Shown: positions 34,571 to 43,535 of the stretch, in pieces
How positions within the stretch are numbered: the stretch's first letter is position 1
Layout: each line of letters begins with the position of its first letter
Source of the DNA: Verrucomicrobiota bacterium
GTDB lineage: Bacteria; Verrucomicrobiota; Kiritimatiellia; CAIQIC01; JAGNIJ01
DNA length: 64,000 bases
Assembly (NCBI GenBank): GCA_022710725.1
Contig: JAKLGK010000008.1
Span: 124,001 to 188,000, forward strand
Reading direction: 5' to 3'
Position numbers and translations under genes: made by a program
The notes under the pieces: model-generated
The model's database searches: none
The model's input: only the letters and a program-made list of their open reading frames with translations
Told to the model about the DNA's origin: nothing

Positions 34571-35601
34571 ACGCACGTATCCTGATCCCCGCCCTCGCGC
34601 TAGGGGCCACCCTGCTGGCCGGCTGCGGGGACAAGACGCCGACCCTGCACTTCTACACGTGGGCCGACTACATCAAGCCGGAACTCGTGCAGCGCTTCGA
34701 GCAGGAGCACGGGTGCCGCGTCATCATCGACACCTTCGACTCCAACGAGGCCATGTACGCCAAGCTCAAGGCGGGGGCCACGGGCTACGACCTGCTCAAC
34801 CCGAGCAGCTACATGGTCAAGCTGCTCAAGGACCAGGGCCTGCTCCAGGACCTCGACCGCTCGCTCCTGCCGAACCTGGCGAACATCGACCCGGAGTACC
34901 TGCGCATCGCGATGGACCCGGAGATGAAGCACAGCGTGCCGTACATGCTCACGAACACGGGCATCGGCTACCTGGCCAGCCGCGTGCCGGACTTCGACCC
35001 GAGCTGGGGCGTCTTCGACCGCTCCGACCTGCGCGGCCGGATGACCATGCTCAACGACATGCGCGAGACGCTGGGCGGCGCCCTGAAGTTCCTGGGCTAC
35101 AGCCTGAACTCGACCAACGAGTACGAGCTGGCCGCGGCCCGCGACGTCGTGATCCGCTGGAAGAAGAACCTGGCCAAGTTCGAGAACGAGCAGTACAAGA
35201 CCGGCCTGGCCTCCGGCGAGTTCACGCTGGTCCACGGCTACAACGGCGACATCCTCCAGGTCATGGAGGCCAACGAGGACATCGCCTTCGCCGTGCCGAA
35301 GGAAGGGACCTCGATCTCGTGCGACGACCTGGTCATCCCGACGACGGCGAAGGAGGTCGCGCACGCGCACGCGTTCATCAACTTCCTGCACAAGCCCGAC
35401 GTCGCCGCGGAGAACACGGAGTTCATCGGCTACCTGTGCCCGAACAGCGCGGCCTACCCGCTGATGAGCGAGGAGATCCGGAACGACCCGTCGATCTTCC
35501 TGGCCCCGGAGATCAAGGCCAAGAGCGAGGTCATCGGGGACGTCGGCGAGTCCCTGGCGCTGTACACGAAGATGTGGGACCAGGTCAAGGCGGCGGAGTG
35601 A
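34567..35601 (+). CDS. potD: Polyamine-binding lipoprotein
   Basis: The substrate-binding component, 344 residues, anchored through Cys20 of the lipobox LLAGC. The mature protein starts with LHFYTWADYIKPELVQRFEQ, characteristic of PotD/PotF, followed by DTFDSNEAMYAKLKAG and YDLLNPSSYMVKLL. Aromatic and acidic residues expected to hold the polyamine are present, but putrescine versus spermidine preference cannot be read. It is the last gene of the coupled pot operon; 99 bases separate it from trpB2. Confidence 0.93.
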   Translation: MNARILIPALALGATLLAGCGDKTPTLHFYTWADYIKPELVQRFEQEHGCRVIIDTFDSNEAMYAKLKAGATGYDLLNPSSYMVKLLKDQGLLQDLDRSLLPNLANIDPEYLRIAMDPEMKHSVPYMLTNTGIGYLASRVPDFDPSWGVFDRSDLRGRMTMLNDMRETLGGALKFLGYSLNSTNEYELAAARDVVIRWKKNLAKFENEQYKTGLASGEFTLVHGYNGDILQVMEANEDIAFAVPKEGTSISCDDLVIPTTAKEVAHAHAFINFLHKPDVAAENTEFIGYLCPNSAAYPLMSEEIRNDPSIFLAPEIKAKSEVIGDVGESLALYTKMWDQVKAAE

Positions 35602-35700
35602 CGGAAGCCGCAAGGCGACAGAGTGGCAGAGTTGACGCGGCCGCGCCGGTTTGTGTACCGTGGGCCGCGTAATTCCAAGGAAAACAGGGAGAAGAAGGAC

Positions 35701-36999
35701 ATGAGCACGACGCATTTCACGCTGAAGCAGTCGGACATCCCGACCCAGTGGTACAACATCCTGGCCGACTTCGCGGAGCCGCTGCCGCCGCCGCTGCATC
35801 CCGGCACGAAGCAGCCGGTGACGCTGCAGGACATGCTGGCGATCTTCCCCGAGAACCTGGTCATGCAGGAGATGTGCCCGGACCGGTGGGTGGAGATCCC
35901 GGCCGCGGTCCGCGACATCTACGCCCTGTGGCGGCCGACCCCGCTGCTGCGCGCCGTCCGCCTGGAGCAGGCGCTGCAGACCCCCGCGCATATCTACTAC
36001 AAGTACGAGGGCGTGAGCCCGGCCGGCAGCCACAAGCCGAACACGGCGGTCGCGCAGGCCTACTACAACAAGCAGGCCGGCACGCAGCGGCTGGCGACGG
36101 AGACCGGAGCCGGCCAGTGGGGCTCGTCGCTGGCCCTCGCGTGCAAGCTCTTCGGGCTCGAGTGCGTCGTGTACATGGTCAAGGTCAGCTACCACCAGAA
36201 GCCGTACCGCAAGATGCTCATGCACACCTGGGGCGCCACGGTGCATTCCAGCCCGACGCGCCACACGGAGTTCGGGCGCAAGATCCTGGACAAGGACCCC
36301 GAGTGCCCGGGCAGCCTCGGCATCGCGATCAGCGAGGCCATCGAGGACACCGTTCATCACCCCCACACCAAGTACTCCTTGGGCAGCGTGCTGAACCACG
36401 TGTGCATGCACCAGACCATCGTGGGGCAGGAGTGCATGAAGCAGATGGAGTTGGCGGGCGAGGAGCCGGACGTGCTCATCGGTTGCGTCGGCGGGGGCAG
36501 CAACTTCGCGGGGCTGGTGTTCCCGTACCTGCAACACAAGATCGCCGGGAAGAAATCGTACCGCGTCATCGCGGTCGAGCCCACGTCCTGTCCCACCCTG
36601 ACCAAGGGTGACCTGAAGTACGACTTCGGCGACACGGCGGGCATGACGCCGCTGCTCATGATGTACACGCTGGGGCACGACTTCATCCCGCCCAGCATCC
36701 ACGCCGGCGGCCTCCGCTACCACGGCATGGCGCCGACCGTCAGCCACGCGAAGAAGCTGGGCCTGATCGACGCCGTCGCGTATCCGCAGACCAAGATCTT
36801 CGAGGCGGCCGTCCAGTTCGCCCAGACCGAGGGCATCGTGCCCGCGCCGGAATCCGCGCACGCCGTGGCTGCGACCATTGACGAGGCCGTGGCGGCGCGC
36901 GAGGAGGGGAAGAAGCGGGTCATCCTGTTCAACCTCTCGGGCAACGGCATGCTGGACCTGGCGTCGTACGACGCGTACCTCGCCGGGCACCTGAAGTAA
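35701..36999 (+). CDS. trpB: Tryptophan synthase beta-like protein (TrpB2)
   Basis: A PLP enzyme that joins indole and serine to make tryptophan. The 432-residue length, the N-terminal extension ([20 protein letters not shown]) and insert pattern fit the TrpB2 class rather than the TrpA-partnered TrpB1. The PLP lysine lies in [20 protein letters not shown] and the phosphate-binding loop is [10 protein letters not shown]. No trpA lies nearby, which is common for TrpB2; it may act as an indole-salvage or serine-deaminating enzyme. AGGGAGAAGAAGG precedes the ATG. An imperfect inverted repeat follows the stop. Confidence 0.92.
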   Translation: MSTTHFTLKQSDIPTQWYNILADFAEPLPPPLHPGTKQPVTLQDMLAIFPENLVMQEMCPDRWVEIPAAVRDIYALWRPTPLLRAVRLEQALQTPAHIYYKYEGVSPAGSHKPNTAVAQAYYNKQAGTQRLATETGAGQWGSSLALACKLFGLECVVYMVKVSYHQKPYRKMLMHTWGATVHSSPTRHTEFGRKILDKDPECPGSLGIAISEAIEDTVHHPHTKYSLGSVLNHVCMHQTIVGQECMKQMELAGEEPDVLIGCVGGGSNFAGLVFPYLQHKIAGKKSYRVIAVEPTSCPTLTKGDLKYDFGDTAGMTPLLMMYTLGHDFIPPSIHAGGLRYHGMAPTVSHAKKLGLIDAVAYPQTKIFEAAVQFAQTEGIVPAPESAHAVAATIDEAVAAREEGKKRVILFNLSGNGMLDLASYDAYLAGHLK

Positions 37000-37009
37000 A
37001 AAAGAGATT

Positions 37010-37084
37010 AACCACGAAATACACGAAGGACGCGAAAAGGGTGAACGTCGCACTCCTTTCGTGTATTTAGTGTATTTCGTGGTT
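37010..37084. repeat. Imperfect inverted repeat, copy A (CACGAAATACAC type)
   Basis: A left arm AACCACGAAATACACGAAGG and a right arm that is nearly its inverse but with a duplicated octamer (ending TAGTGTATTTCGTGGTT) form a long hairpin between trpB2 and the transporter gene. The 28-base right arm (37055-37082) recurs identically at 38373-38400. Elements of this type are widespread between genes in several bacterial phyla. Confidence 0.92.
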
Positions 37085-37103
37085 GTCTTTTGGAGGGTTT
37101 GTT

Positions 37104-38324
37104 ATGCCCCGCGCCGCGCTGATCATTTTCGCGGTTACCTACATCGGCGTGGCGTTGGGCCGGCTGCCCGGTCTAGCCCTGGACCGCACGGGCATGGCGT
37201 TGCTCGGCGGCATCGCCATGGTCGTCGCCGGCGTGCTGTCCGAACGCGAGGCCCTGCTGGCCATCGATTTCCCGACCCTCGGCCTGCTGTACGCCCTGAT
37301 GGTCCTCTCCGCCCAGCTGCGGCTCGGGGGGTTCTATACCCGGGTCGCGCTGGCGGTTGCGCGCCTGATGGATCGGCCGGCCCGGTTCCTGCTGATCCTG
37401 ATGGCCGTCAGCGCGGCCCTCTCCGCCATCCTCGTCAACGACATCATCTGCCTGGCCTTCACGCCGATCCTCGCCGTCTCGCTGCTGCGGAGCGGGCTGA
37501 ACCCCGTCCCGTTTCTCATCGGCCTGGCGGTCTCCAGCAACATCGGCTCCGCGGCCACGATCATCGGCAACCCGCAGAACATGCTGATCGGGCAGGTCGG
37601 ACGGCTGCACTTCGGCCGGTTCCTGCTCTGGTGCGGGCCGCCGTCCCTGCTGGCGCTGCTGGCGGCCTTCCTCATCATCGCCTGGCTCTACCGCGGCCGG
37701 TGGCGCCGCCCGGCGCCGGCCGTGAACCCGGCATCGGATTGGCCGGCCTATAACCCGCACCAGGCGGCCAAGGGGGTGGCGGCGACCGTGATCCTCGTGG
37801 CGCTGTTCTTCACGCCGATCCCCCGGGAACTGTCCGCCATCGTCGTCGCCGGCGTGCTGCTGTGCAGCCGGAAGATGCAGACGCGCTGGATCCTCGACCT
37901 GGTGGACTGGCACCTGATCACCCTGTTCGCCGGCCTGTTCGTGGTGATCCGCGGCATCGAGGCCGCGGGCCTGCCGGACGCGCTCCTGGCCGCGCTGCAG
38001 GAGCGAGGCGTGGATATCCGGCAGCCCGGCCTGCTGACCCTCGTCTCCGCCGCCTTGAGCAACCTGGTCAGCAACGTCCCCGCGACGATGCTGCTGGTGA
38101 AGTTCCTGGACCCCGCCGACCCCGTGCCGTGGTACGTCATGGCCCTGGCGATGACCTACGCGGGGAACCTGCTGACGATCGGCAGCATCGCCAACCTCAT
38201 CGTCATCGAGCAGGCGAAACCCTACGGCATCCACATCGGGTTCCGCGAGCACGCGCGGGCGGGCATCCCCGTGACGATCATTTCCTTGCTGATCGCGATC
38301 GGCTGGATCTGGTGGCGGGCGTAA
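37104..38324 (+). CDS. SLC13/ArsB-like ion transporter
   Basis: A 406-residue inner-membrane protein with 10-12 hydrophobic segments of the ion-transporter (CitMHS/ArsB/NhaD) superfamily. Two pseudo-symmetric re-entrant motifs are visible: SNIGSAATIIGNPQN in the first half and SNLVSNVPATMLLV in the second, as in ArsB- and SLC13-type carriers. The substrate could be a dicarboxylate, arsenite or Na+/H+; it cannot be told from sequence. GGAGGG precedes the ATG. Both ends of the gene are flanked by copies of the same inverted repeat (37010-37084 and 38331-38405). Confidence 0.82.
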   Translation: MPRAALIIFAVTYIGVALGRLPGLALDRTGMALLGGIAMVVAGVLSEREALLAIDFPTLGLLYALMVLSAQLRLGGFYTRVALAVARLMDRPARFLLILMAVSAALSAILVNDIICLAFTPILAVSLLRSGLNPVPFLIGLAVSSNIGSAATIIGNPQNMLIGQVGRLHFGRFLLWCGPPSLLALLAAFLIIAWLYRGRWRRPAPAVNPASDWPAYNPHQAAKGVAATVILVALFFTPIPRELSAIVVAGVLLCSRKMQTRWILDLVDWHLITLFAGLFVVIRGIEAAGLPDALLAALQERGVDIRQPGLLTLVSAALSNLVSNVPATMLLVKFLDPADPVPWYVMALAMTYAGNLLTIGSIANLIVIEQAKPYGIHIGFREHARAGIPVTIISLLIAIGWIWWRA

Positions 38325-38330
38325 GAGAAG

Positions 38331-38405
38331 GAAACCGCGGAATACACAGAAGACACGAAAGGGGGAATTCTTCCTTTCGTGTATTTAGTGTATTTCGTGG
38401 CTTTT
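38331..38405. repeat. Imperfect inverted repeat, copy B
   Basis: Same family as 37010-37084: a left arm beginning GAAACCGCGGAATACACAGA and a right arm 38373-38400 identical over 28 bases to copy A. It lies between the convergent transporter and methyltransferase genes and contains the last codons and stop (TAA, 38385-38387) of the methyltransferase, so it was probably inserted at or rebuilt that gene's end. Confidence 0.92.
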
Positions 38406-39212
38406 CTTCCGTCTCTGTCGGACGGCTTCGTAGAGCAGGATCGTCGCCGCGGCGGACACGTTGAGCGAGTCCGCCTGGCCCAGCATGGGAATCCGCACCT
38501 GCAGGTCCGCGTGCTCCATCCAGAACGGCTTGAGCCCGTACTGCTCCGATCCCACGACGATCGCCGTGCCGCCGGTCATGTCCGCCTGCGTGTAATCCTG
38601 CTCGGCGTGGGGCGTCGCGGCCAGGATGCGGATGCCGCGCGCGCGCAACCAGGCCAATGCCTCCTCCGGCGACGCCTCGACCACCGGCAGGGCAAACAGC
38701 GTGCCGATGCTCGCGCGCACGACGTTGGGGTTGTTGATGTCCGTCGTCGGGTCGCAGACGAGCACCGCGTCCGCCCCGGCGGAGTCCGCCGAGCGCAGGA
38801 GGGTTCCGAGGTTGCCGGGTTTCTCGATGGACTCGGCGATCACGAGGAGCGGAGAGGTCTTCTCCAGCTTGAGGTCGGCCAGTTTCCATCGAACCTGCGG
38901 CCCGGTGACGAGCAGGCCCTCGGGCCGGTCGCGGTAGGCCATCTTGGCGAACACCGGCTCGGCGCACTCGAACAGCTCCGCGCCGGCTTGGCGACAGGCC
39001 TCGACCAGTTCCGGTTCGTGGTGGCCCAGGTACAGCGGCGGGCAGTAAAAGAGGGCGTTCGGCTTCCAGTGGTTGGCCAGGGCGCGGCGCAGTTCGCGGT
39101 ATCCTTCCACGACGAGGAGCCCGGCCTCGTCGCGGTGCGGCCGCCGGCCCAGCTTGACCACGTCCTTGACCCGGGGATTCTGGAGGCTGGTGATCTTCTG
39201 TTCCGCGCTCAT
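38385..39212 (-). CDS. SpoU/TrmH-family RNA 2'-O-methyltransferase
   Basis: A 275-residue SPOUT methyltransferase that should methylate a ribose 2'-OH in rRNA or tRNA. An N-terminal substrate-binding domain (ITSLQNPRVKDVVKLGRRPH) precedes the knotted catalytic domain with ESIEKPGNLGTLLRSADSAG (motif 1), AIVVGSEQYGLKPFW (motif 2) and RIPMLGQADSLNVSAAATIL (motif 3). The target nucleotide is unknown; RlmB or TsnR-like roles are possible. The C-terminal residues KKSHEIH and the stop are encoded by the right arm of an inverted repeat. Confidence 0.92.
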   Translation of the reverse strand: MSAEQKITSLQNPRVKDVVKLGRRPHRDEAGLLVVEGYRELRRALANHWKPNALFYCPPLYLGHHEPELVEACRQAGAELFECAEPVFAKMAYRDRPEGLLVTGPQVRWKLADLKLEKTSPLLVIAESIEKPGNLGTLLRSADSAGADAVLVCDPTTDINNPNVVRASIGTLFALPVVEASPEEALAWLRARGIRILAATPHAEQDYTQADMTGGTAIVVGSEQYGLKPFWMEHADLQVRIPMLGQADSLNVSAAATILLYEAVRQRRKKSHEIH

Positions 39213-39279
39213 GCCGGGCCTGCTTGACCTATTCAACGCTTCGGGTACTCTGGATGTCGTAACCATAAAGGGATTCGCG

Positions 39280-39948
39280 TTGAAACGTCACGCCAAATTG
39301 CTGTCCTTCCTGGCGCTGCCCCTGCTGGCGGCGGCGGCCCGCGCGGATGAGACCGCCGATTTCTCGCGCTACCAGGTGATCATGGACCGCAAGCCGTTCG
39401 GCGTCGCGCCCCCGGTCCCCGTGGCGCCGCCGCCGCCGCTGACGGCCGAGCAGTCGTTTGCCCGGACGCTGCGCTTGAGCGGGATGTGGCAGCGCGGGGA
39501 CGGCAGCGTCCGGGTCGCCATCATTGATGCCAATGGAAACCGGAACCTTTACTTGAGCGTGGGCGAGATGGAAGAGGGGATCGAACTGGTGTCCGTGGAC
39601 CAGCAGAGCGAGGAGGCGGTGCTGCGCAAGGGGACCGAGATGGCCGTGCTCAAGATCTCGTCCGGCGAGGTCCAGCCGCTGACGCAGGAGCAGCAGCAGC
39701 AGCGGCTCACCCAGGACCAGGCCCAGCGCATGTCCTATGCCGAGCGGCGCAAGGAGCGCGAGCGCCAGCGCCAGCAGCCTCCGCCCCCGCCGCCCGAGCC
39801 GGTATACACCGGCGCCGAGCTGGAAAAACATCTCCAGGAATACCAGATGGAAGTGATCCGGCAGGGCCTCCCGCCGCTGCCCCTTCCGCTCACGCCCGAG
39901 ATGGACGCGCAACTCGTGTCCGAGGGCGTGCTGCCGCCGATGCAATGA
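39280..39948 (+). CDS. Exported GspC/PilP-like protein
   Basis: A 222-residue exported protein starting at a TTG (39280) with AAAGGGA upstream and a signal peptide (LSFLALPLLAAAARA). A Pro-rich linker (APPVPVAPPPPLT) leads to a small beta-domain: TLRLSGMWQRGDGSVRVAII, LYLSVGEMEEGIELVSVD, AVLRKGTEMAVLKI. This pattern resembles the periplasmic domain of type II secretion protein GspC and pilus protein PilP. Then follow a Gln/Arg-rich coiled segment and a Pro-rich tail. A similar domain occurs at 52100. No other secretion genes are in the window, so the assignment is tentative. Confidence 0.55.
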   Translation: MKRHAKLLSFLALPLLAAAARADETADFSRYQVIMDRKPFGVAPPVPVAPPPPLTAEQSFARTLRLSGMWQRGDGSVRVAIIDANGNRNLYLSVGEMEEGIELVSVDQQSEEAVLRKGTEMAVLKISSGEVQPLTQEQQQQRLTQDQAQRMSYAERRKERERQRQQPPPPPPEPVYTGAELEKHLQEYQMEVIRQGLPPLPLPLTPEMDAQLVSEGVLPPMQ

Positions 39949-39951
39949 CCA

Positions 39952-40656
39952 TCAGGGTTGCGTGATATCGGCGCTGGCGGAAGAACCCGCCGTATCGGAG
40001 ACCGTAATCTGATTATCGCCGGCGGTGAGCCTCGTGTAGGTCACGGAGGACCCGCTCGATGTGTTGAGCGTCCCGTTCGTGTTCAGGAGGCCCCAGGTAT
40101 ACGATTCGGTCCCGCCGGACGCCGTGAAGGTCTGGGTCTGCTGGTTGGCGGTCAGGTTGGCCGAGGAGGGGCTGATGTCCACCTCGCCCTCGGTATTGGT
40201 CGGCGACGGATTGATGACGGCCTTGGCGGACAGCGTGGAATACTGGCTGGGCTCGATCCAGGTTCCGCGCATCGTGCCCTCCGTGCCCGACCCGTTCAGC
40301 GTGCCGGAAATCGTCACGGCCTGGCCGACCGTGGTGCGGCCTTCCAGCGTGAATGAGGCCGTTGTATCCACGAGGTTCCCGAGCGTCCCCCGGAACACGA
40401 TGCCGTTGTTGTCAATGGCTTCCAGCTGGTCGCCGTTCTGGCGCAGGTTCAGCAGCGTGACCTCGGTGCCGCTGTTGGGCGGCACGACCATCTGGGTGCC
40501 GTTGCTGCCGTAGCCCTGGTAGAAGCCGCTGAAGTCGAGGGCGACCATGCGCACCACGCTGTCCGCGGACCCGACCTCGCAGCCGCACAGCGCGAAAATC
40601 AGCAGCGGCGCCAGCGCCAGGGCCCATCCGAAAACCCGCCATCCCGTTCGTTTCAT
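39952..40656 (-). CDS. Lipoprotein with Ig-like domain
   Basis: A 234-residue lipoprotein with signal sequence and lipobox LCGC (Cys26). The mature part is beta-rich and Ser/Thr/Asn-rich: YQGYGSNGTQMVVPPNSGTE, GTLNGSGTEGTMRGTW, then an Ig/PKD-like domain (SSANLTANQQTQTFTASGGT, then YTWGLLNTNGTLN). It is probably an outer-membrane-attached surface protein of unknown function. GGGAGA precedes the ATG. It follows the PUR-domain gene by 34 bases on the same strand and converges with the GspC-like gene, with three bases between the genes. Confidence 0.75.
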   Translation of the reverse strand: MKRTGWRVFGWALALAPLLIFALCGCEVGSADSVVRMVALDFSGFYQGYGSNGTQMVVPPNSGTEVTLLNLRQNGDQLEAIDNNGIVFRGTLGNLVDTTASFTLEGRTTVGQAVTISGTLNGSGTEGTMRGTWIEPSQYSTLSAKAVINPSPTNTEGEVDISPSSANLTANQQTQTFTASGGTESYTWGLLNTNGTLNTSSGSSVTYTRLTAGDNQITVSDTAGSSASADITQP

Positions 40657-40690
40657 GGTGTTCTCCCGTAATGACTGCCCGGGCCGGCGT

Positions 40691-40912
40691 TCAGGCCGAC
40701 GCGGTTTCGTTCCTGCCCTTGTCCGCCTCGATGGCGCGTTCGACCGTGGTGAGGAAGAGATCGAGTCCGGTGGAGGGGATGATGATGGTGTCCCGCCGGC
40801 CGCCGACCTCCTCCGTGATCCGCAGGAACCTGCCCCGGGGATTTTCCTTGAGGTCGAAGAAGAACTGTTTGCGTTCGATCTGGATCCGCTCGCTCAACAA
40901 CACCGTGTCCAA
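40691..40912 (-). CDS. PUR-domain (Pur-alpha-like) nucleic-acid-binding protein
   Basis: A 73-residue protein consisting of one PUR repeat: ERIQIERKQFFFDLKENPRG followed by RFLRITEEVGGRRDTIIIPS. This is the bacterial DUF3276 / BpuR type, which binds single-stranded or structured DNA and RNA as a dimer. The start is a TTG at 40912 with GGAGGG about seven bases upstream; no in-frame ATG exists. It lies between the beta-helix pseudogene and the lipoprotein gene on the same strand. Its targets are unknown; a post-transcriptional regulatory role is possible by analogy with Borrelia BpuR. Confidence 0.82.
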   Translation of the reverse strand: MDTVLLSERIQIERKQFFFDLKENPRGRFLRITEEVGGRRDTIIIPSTGLDLFLTTVERAIEADKGRNETASA

Positions 40913-41070
40913 GTCGCCCTCCGGTTCCCCTCCCGCGAAGCCTCCCTGCCACGACGCCCGCCGGGGGCGCCGCGTCCAGCCGCAAACGCAGATGTACTCT
41001 AATCACGCGCAGGACGTTGTCAACGCCGGATTGGACCGCGCCGCGGTCCGTTGCGTTGAGCGGGAGGCGG

Positions 41071-43278
41071 TTACGGCAGCGAGGCCTGGGCCCGGAAGTA
41101 CACCTCGGTGTCTCCGCCGCTTTCCGCCCAGGTCAGGTCCGCGTCGTTCCCCGGGACGCCGGCGATCAGGCTGCTCCAGGTCTGTGTTTCCGACAGGGTC
41201 GTCCGGCCGTCGATCTCGTAGAGCCGCGTGCTCTTGGACGGGAAAGACACGTAGCGGGCCGGGCCGCCGTTGGTGACGCTCGTGATCGCCAGGTAGAAGG
41301 CGGGATCGTTGGCCGGCGTGTCGGCGACGTACTCCTCGACGTCCGGCACGAAGTCCCCGTCCGCATCGTCCGTCGGCGCGTTGGACACGGCCGGATCCAG
41401 GCCGAAGAGCGTCTCCCAGTAGTCCGGAATGCTGTCGCTATCGGCGTCCGCGACCGCCTGCAGCGCCGCGCCGGTGGCTAGGGCAAAGGTGAACCCGGAC
41501 GCGAAGGAGCCGACGCCGCCGGCATCGGTCGTCGCCGGCACGCGGCCGATGTAGGCCCGGCTGCCGAAGTTGGTCCCGTCCGCCTGGTACACGTCGATGG
41601 AGAAGGCTTGCGACGGCGCGCCGGTCAGCGAGCCCTGGACGTAGACCCAACCGCCCACGATCAGGGGCTGCCCGAGGGCCGGGCTGTTCTGGAGCTGGTT
41701 CGGGCCGGCGTCCGCGTCGAGCGGATCGTTGGCGGTCGGCCCGTCGCCGCCGAGATCGATGTTGCCCCGCGGCTGGTTCGAATAGACCAGGTTGACCGCC
41801 AGGAGGTTGCCCGAGATCACGTTGCCGCCGATGAACATCCCGATGACGGTGCCCGGCGCGTTCTCGGCGTGAACGCCGGTATTCTCGTTGCTCACGGCGG
41901 CGGAGCCCGCCGGATTCAGCCCGATGTAGTTGCCGTAGATCATGTTCCCCTGCGCGCCGCCGTGGAGGTACACGCCGGCCCCGCTGTTGCCGGAAATCAC
42001 GTTGCGGCCCGCGCCCAGCGTCGCGCCCACCTGGTTGCTGATCCCGCTGTCGATACGCACCCCGTTGCCGTCGTTGCCACGGTCCGTGCCGGCGGCATCC
42101 ACGCCCACCAGGTTTCGCAACACGAGATTGCCCACGGCGTTCGATCCGCGGAGGTAAATTCCGTCGCTCTTGCTGTAGACCACGGTGTTGCCCTCGCCCG
42201 CGGCGGTTCCGCCGATGCGGTTGGACCGGTTATCCCAGACCAGGATACCGACGTTGCTGTTCGGCAGGGCGTTGGACGCGAACCCCATGCCGATCACGTT
42301 ACCCTGGACCACGTTGCCGACGGCCCCCGTGCCCTCCACCGTAATCCCGCCGCCCCGGCTGCCGCCAATGATGTTCCCGCCGCCGGCCGCGCCGATGTAA
42401 TTGCTCGGGCTATTCAGCGCGCGAACCCCGTCAAAGCCATTGGAAACGGCCCACCCGGTGTGGCTGGCCAGGCCGATAATGTTGCCCGCCAGGCGGTTGG
42501 AGAACGCCCCGTAGTTAAGGTGCACGCCCCATTCCCCGTTGCCCGAAATCACGTTGCGCTCGGACGCGTTCGTCCCGCCCACGATTACGCCGATTGTCCC
42601 GTCCAGCGCGATGCCCGAAATCGCGTTAGCCAGCTTCTGGGTGCCCGATGCGTCCGTGCCGATCAGGTTGCCCACGATCCGGTTGTCGCGGGTGTTGGTT
42701 CCGCTCATGGAAATCCCCGCGGTGCCGTTGCCGGAGATCACCTGCGGCGCGGCCGACGTCCCCCCGATCGTGTTGCCGTTCGCGTTGTCGATCGCCACGC
42801 CGGAGAGGCGGTTCGGCCAAGCGGTCAGGCCGTCGGGCGAGGTGCCTATGAAGTTGCCGACCATGAGGTTATTCGACGGGCCCGGCCCGGCGAACCGCAT
42901 GCCAATGTCGGTGTTGGAGGAGATCACGTTCCGTTCGCCGGCCGCATAGCCGCCGATCAGGTTGCCCTGTCCGCCGCCGAGGTACACGCCGTTCCCGTTG
43001 TGGACGAGGATATTGGCCGCCACCGTATTGAAGCCGAAGCCTTGCAGGCTGACGGCCGCCACGTTGGTGAATCCCGAGATGCGGCTCCGCCGATACTGAA
43101 GACGACGTCGTCCGGAACGCCGCCGTTCGCGTGGGCGTTCTCGAGGGCCTGCCGGAGCGAGCCGGGGCCGCTGTCCGCGTTGGTGATCACCATGAAGGTT
43201 GCGGCTTCGATCGCGGCCGCGCATGAGGGCGGCGGCCAGGGAAAAAAGGGAACGGAATCGGCTGGCCCCTGTGCGCAT
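41071..43278 (-). pseudogene. Secreted right-handed beta-helix protein, frameshifted near the N-terminus
   Basis: The signal peptide (MRTGASRFRSLFSLAAALM) and the long C-terminal part lie in one frame, but the segment AATFMVITNADSGPGSLRQA through VPDDVVFSIGG is in another frame between about 43215 and 43085, so two indels are needed. The usual segment between the SLRQA motif and the helix is also shortened. The helix part is a long series of NxIxGNxIG repeats (NLMVGNFIGTSPDGL, NRIVGNLIGTDASG), then a DADGDFVPDVEEY calcium-type linker and the shared C-terminal domain (SETQTWSSLIAG, ending YFRAQASLP). Relatives are surface adhesins or polysaccharide-binding proteins. Confidence 0.7.
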
Positions 43279-43431
43279 GCTCTCGTTCCTCCGCTCTGCC
43301 GGGAAACGCCGGCGCGCCTTCCGGACGAAAAGGGGGCTTTCCGCCGCGAAGGTATCCACATAGCACAGGGACAGGCGTTTTCAACCGAACCGGGCGCAGC
43401 AAGAAAGAGCAGCCAATCCGGGCGCGGGCAA

Positions 43432-43459
43432 TGTATCACAGTTTATAAACTGTGATACA
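43432..43459. repeat. 28-bp perfect palindrome (TATCACAGTTTA family, copy 2)
   Basis: Half-site TGTATCACAGTTTA followed by its exact inverse. The core is identical to the copies at 29637, 43512 and 51928. Confidence 0.97.
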
Positions 43460-43511
43460 AGGGTAAAGCAGGCGATATCCTTAATAAATAGGATGAATCA
43501 CGACCGCAAAA

Positions 43512-43535
43512 TATCACAGTTTATAAACTGTGATA
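43512..43535. repeat. 24-bp perfect palindrome (TATCACAGTTTA family, copy 3)
   Basis: Half-site TATCACAGTTTA plus exact inverse; flanking bases no longer pair, which defines the minimal conserved core as 24 bp. Confidence 0.97.

Noticed and set aside
40953..41070. A gene in the gap between the PUR protein and the beta-helix pseudogene
   Set aside because: Only short frames without ribosome sites are present; the stretch is treated as the intergenic 5' region of the PUR gene.
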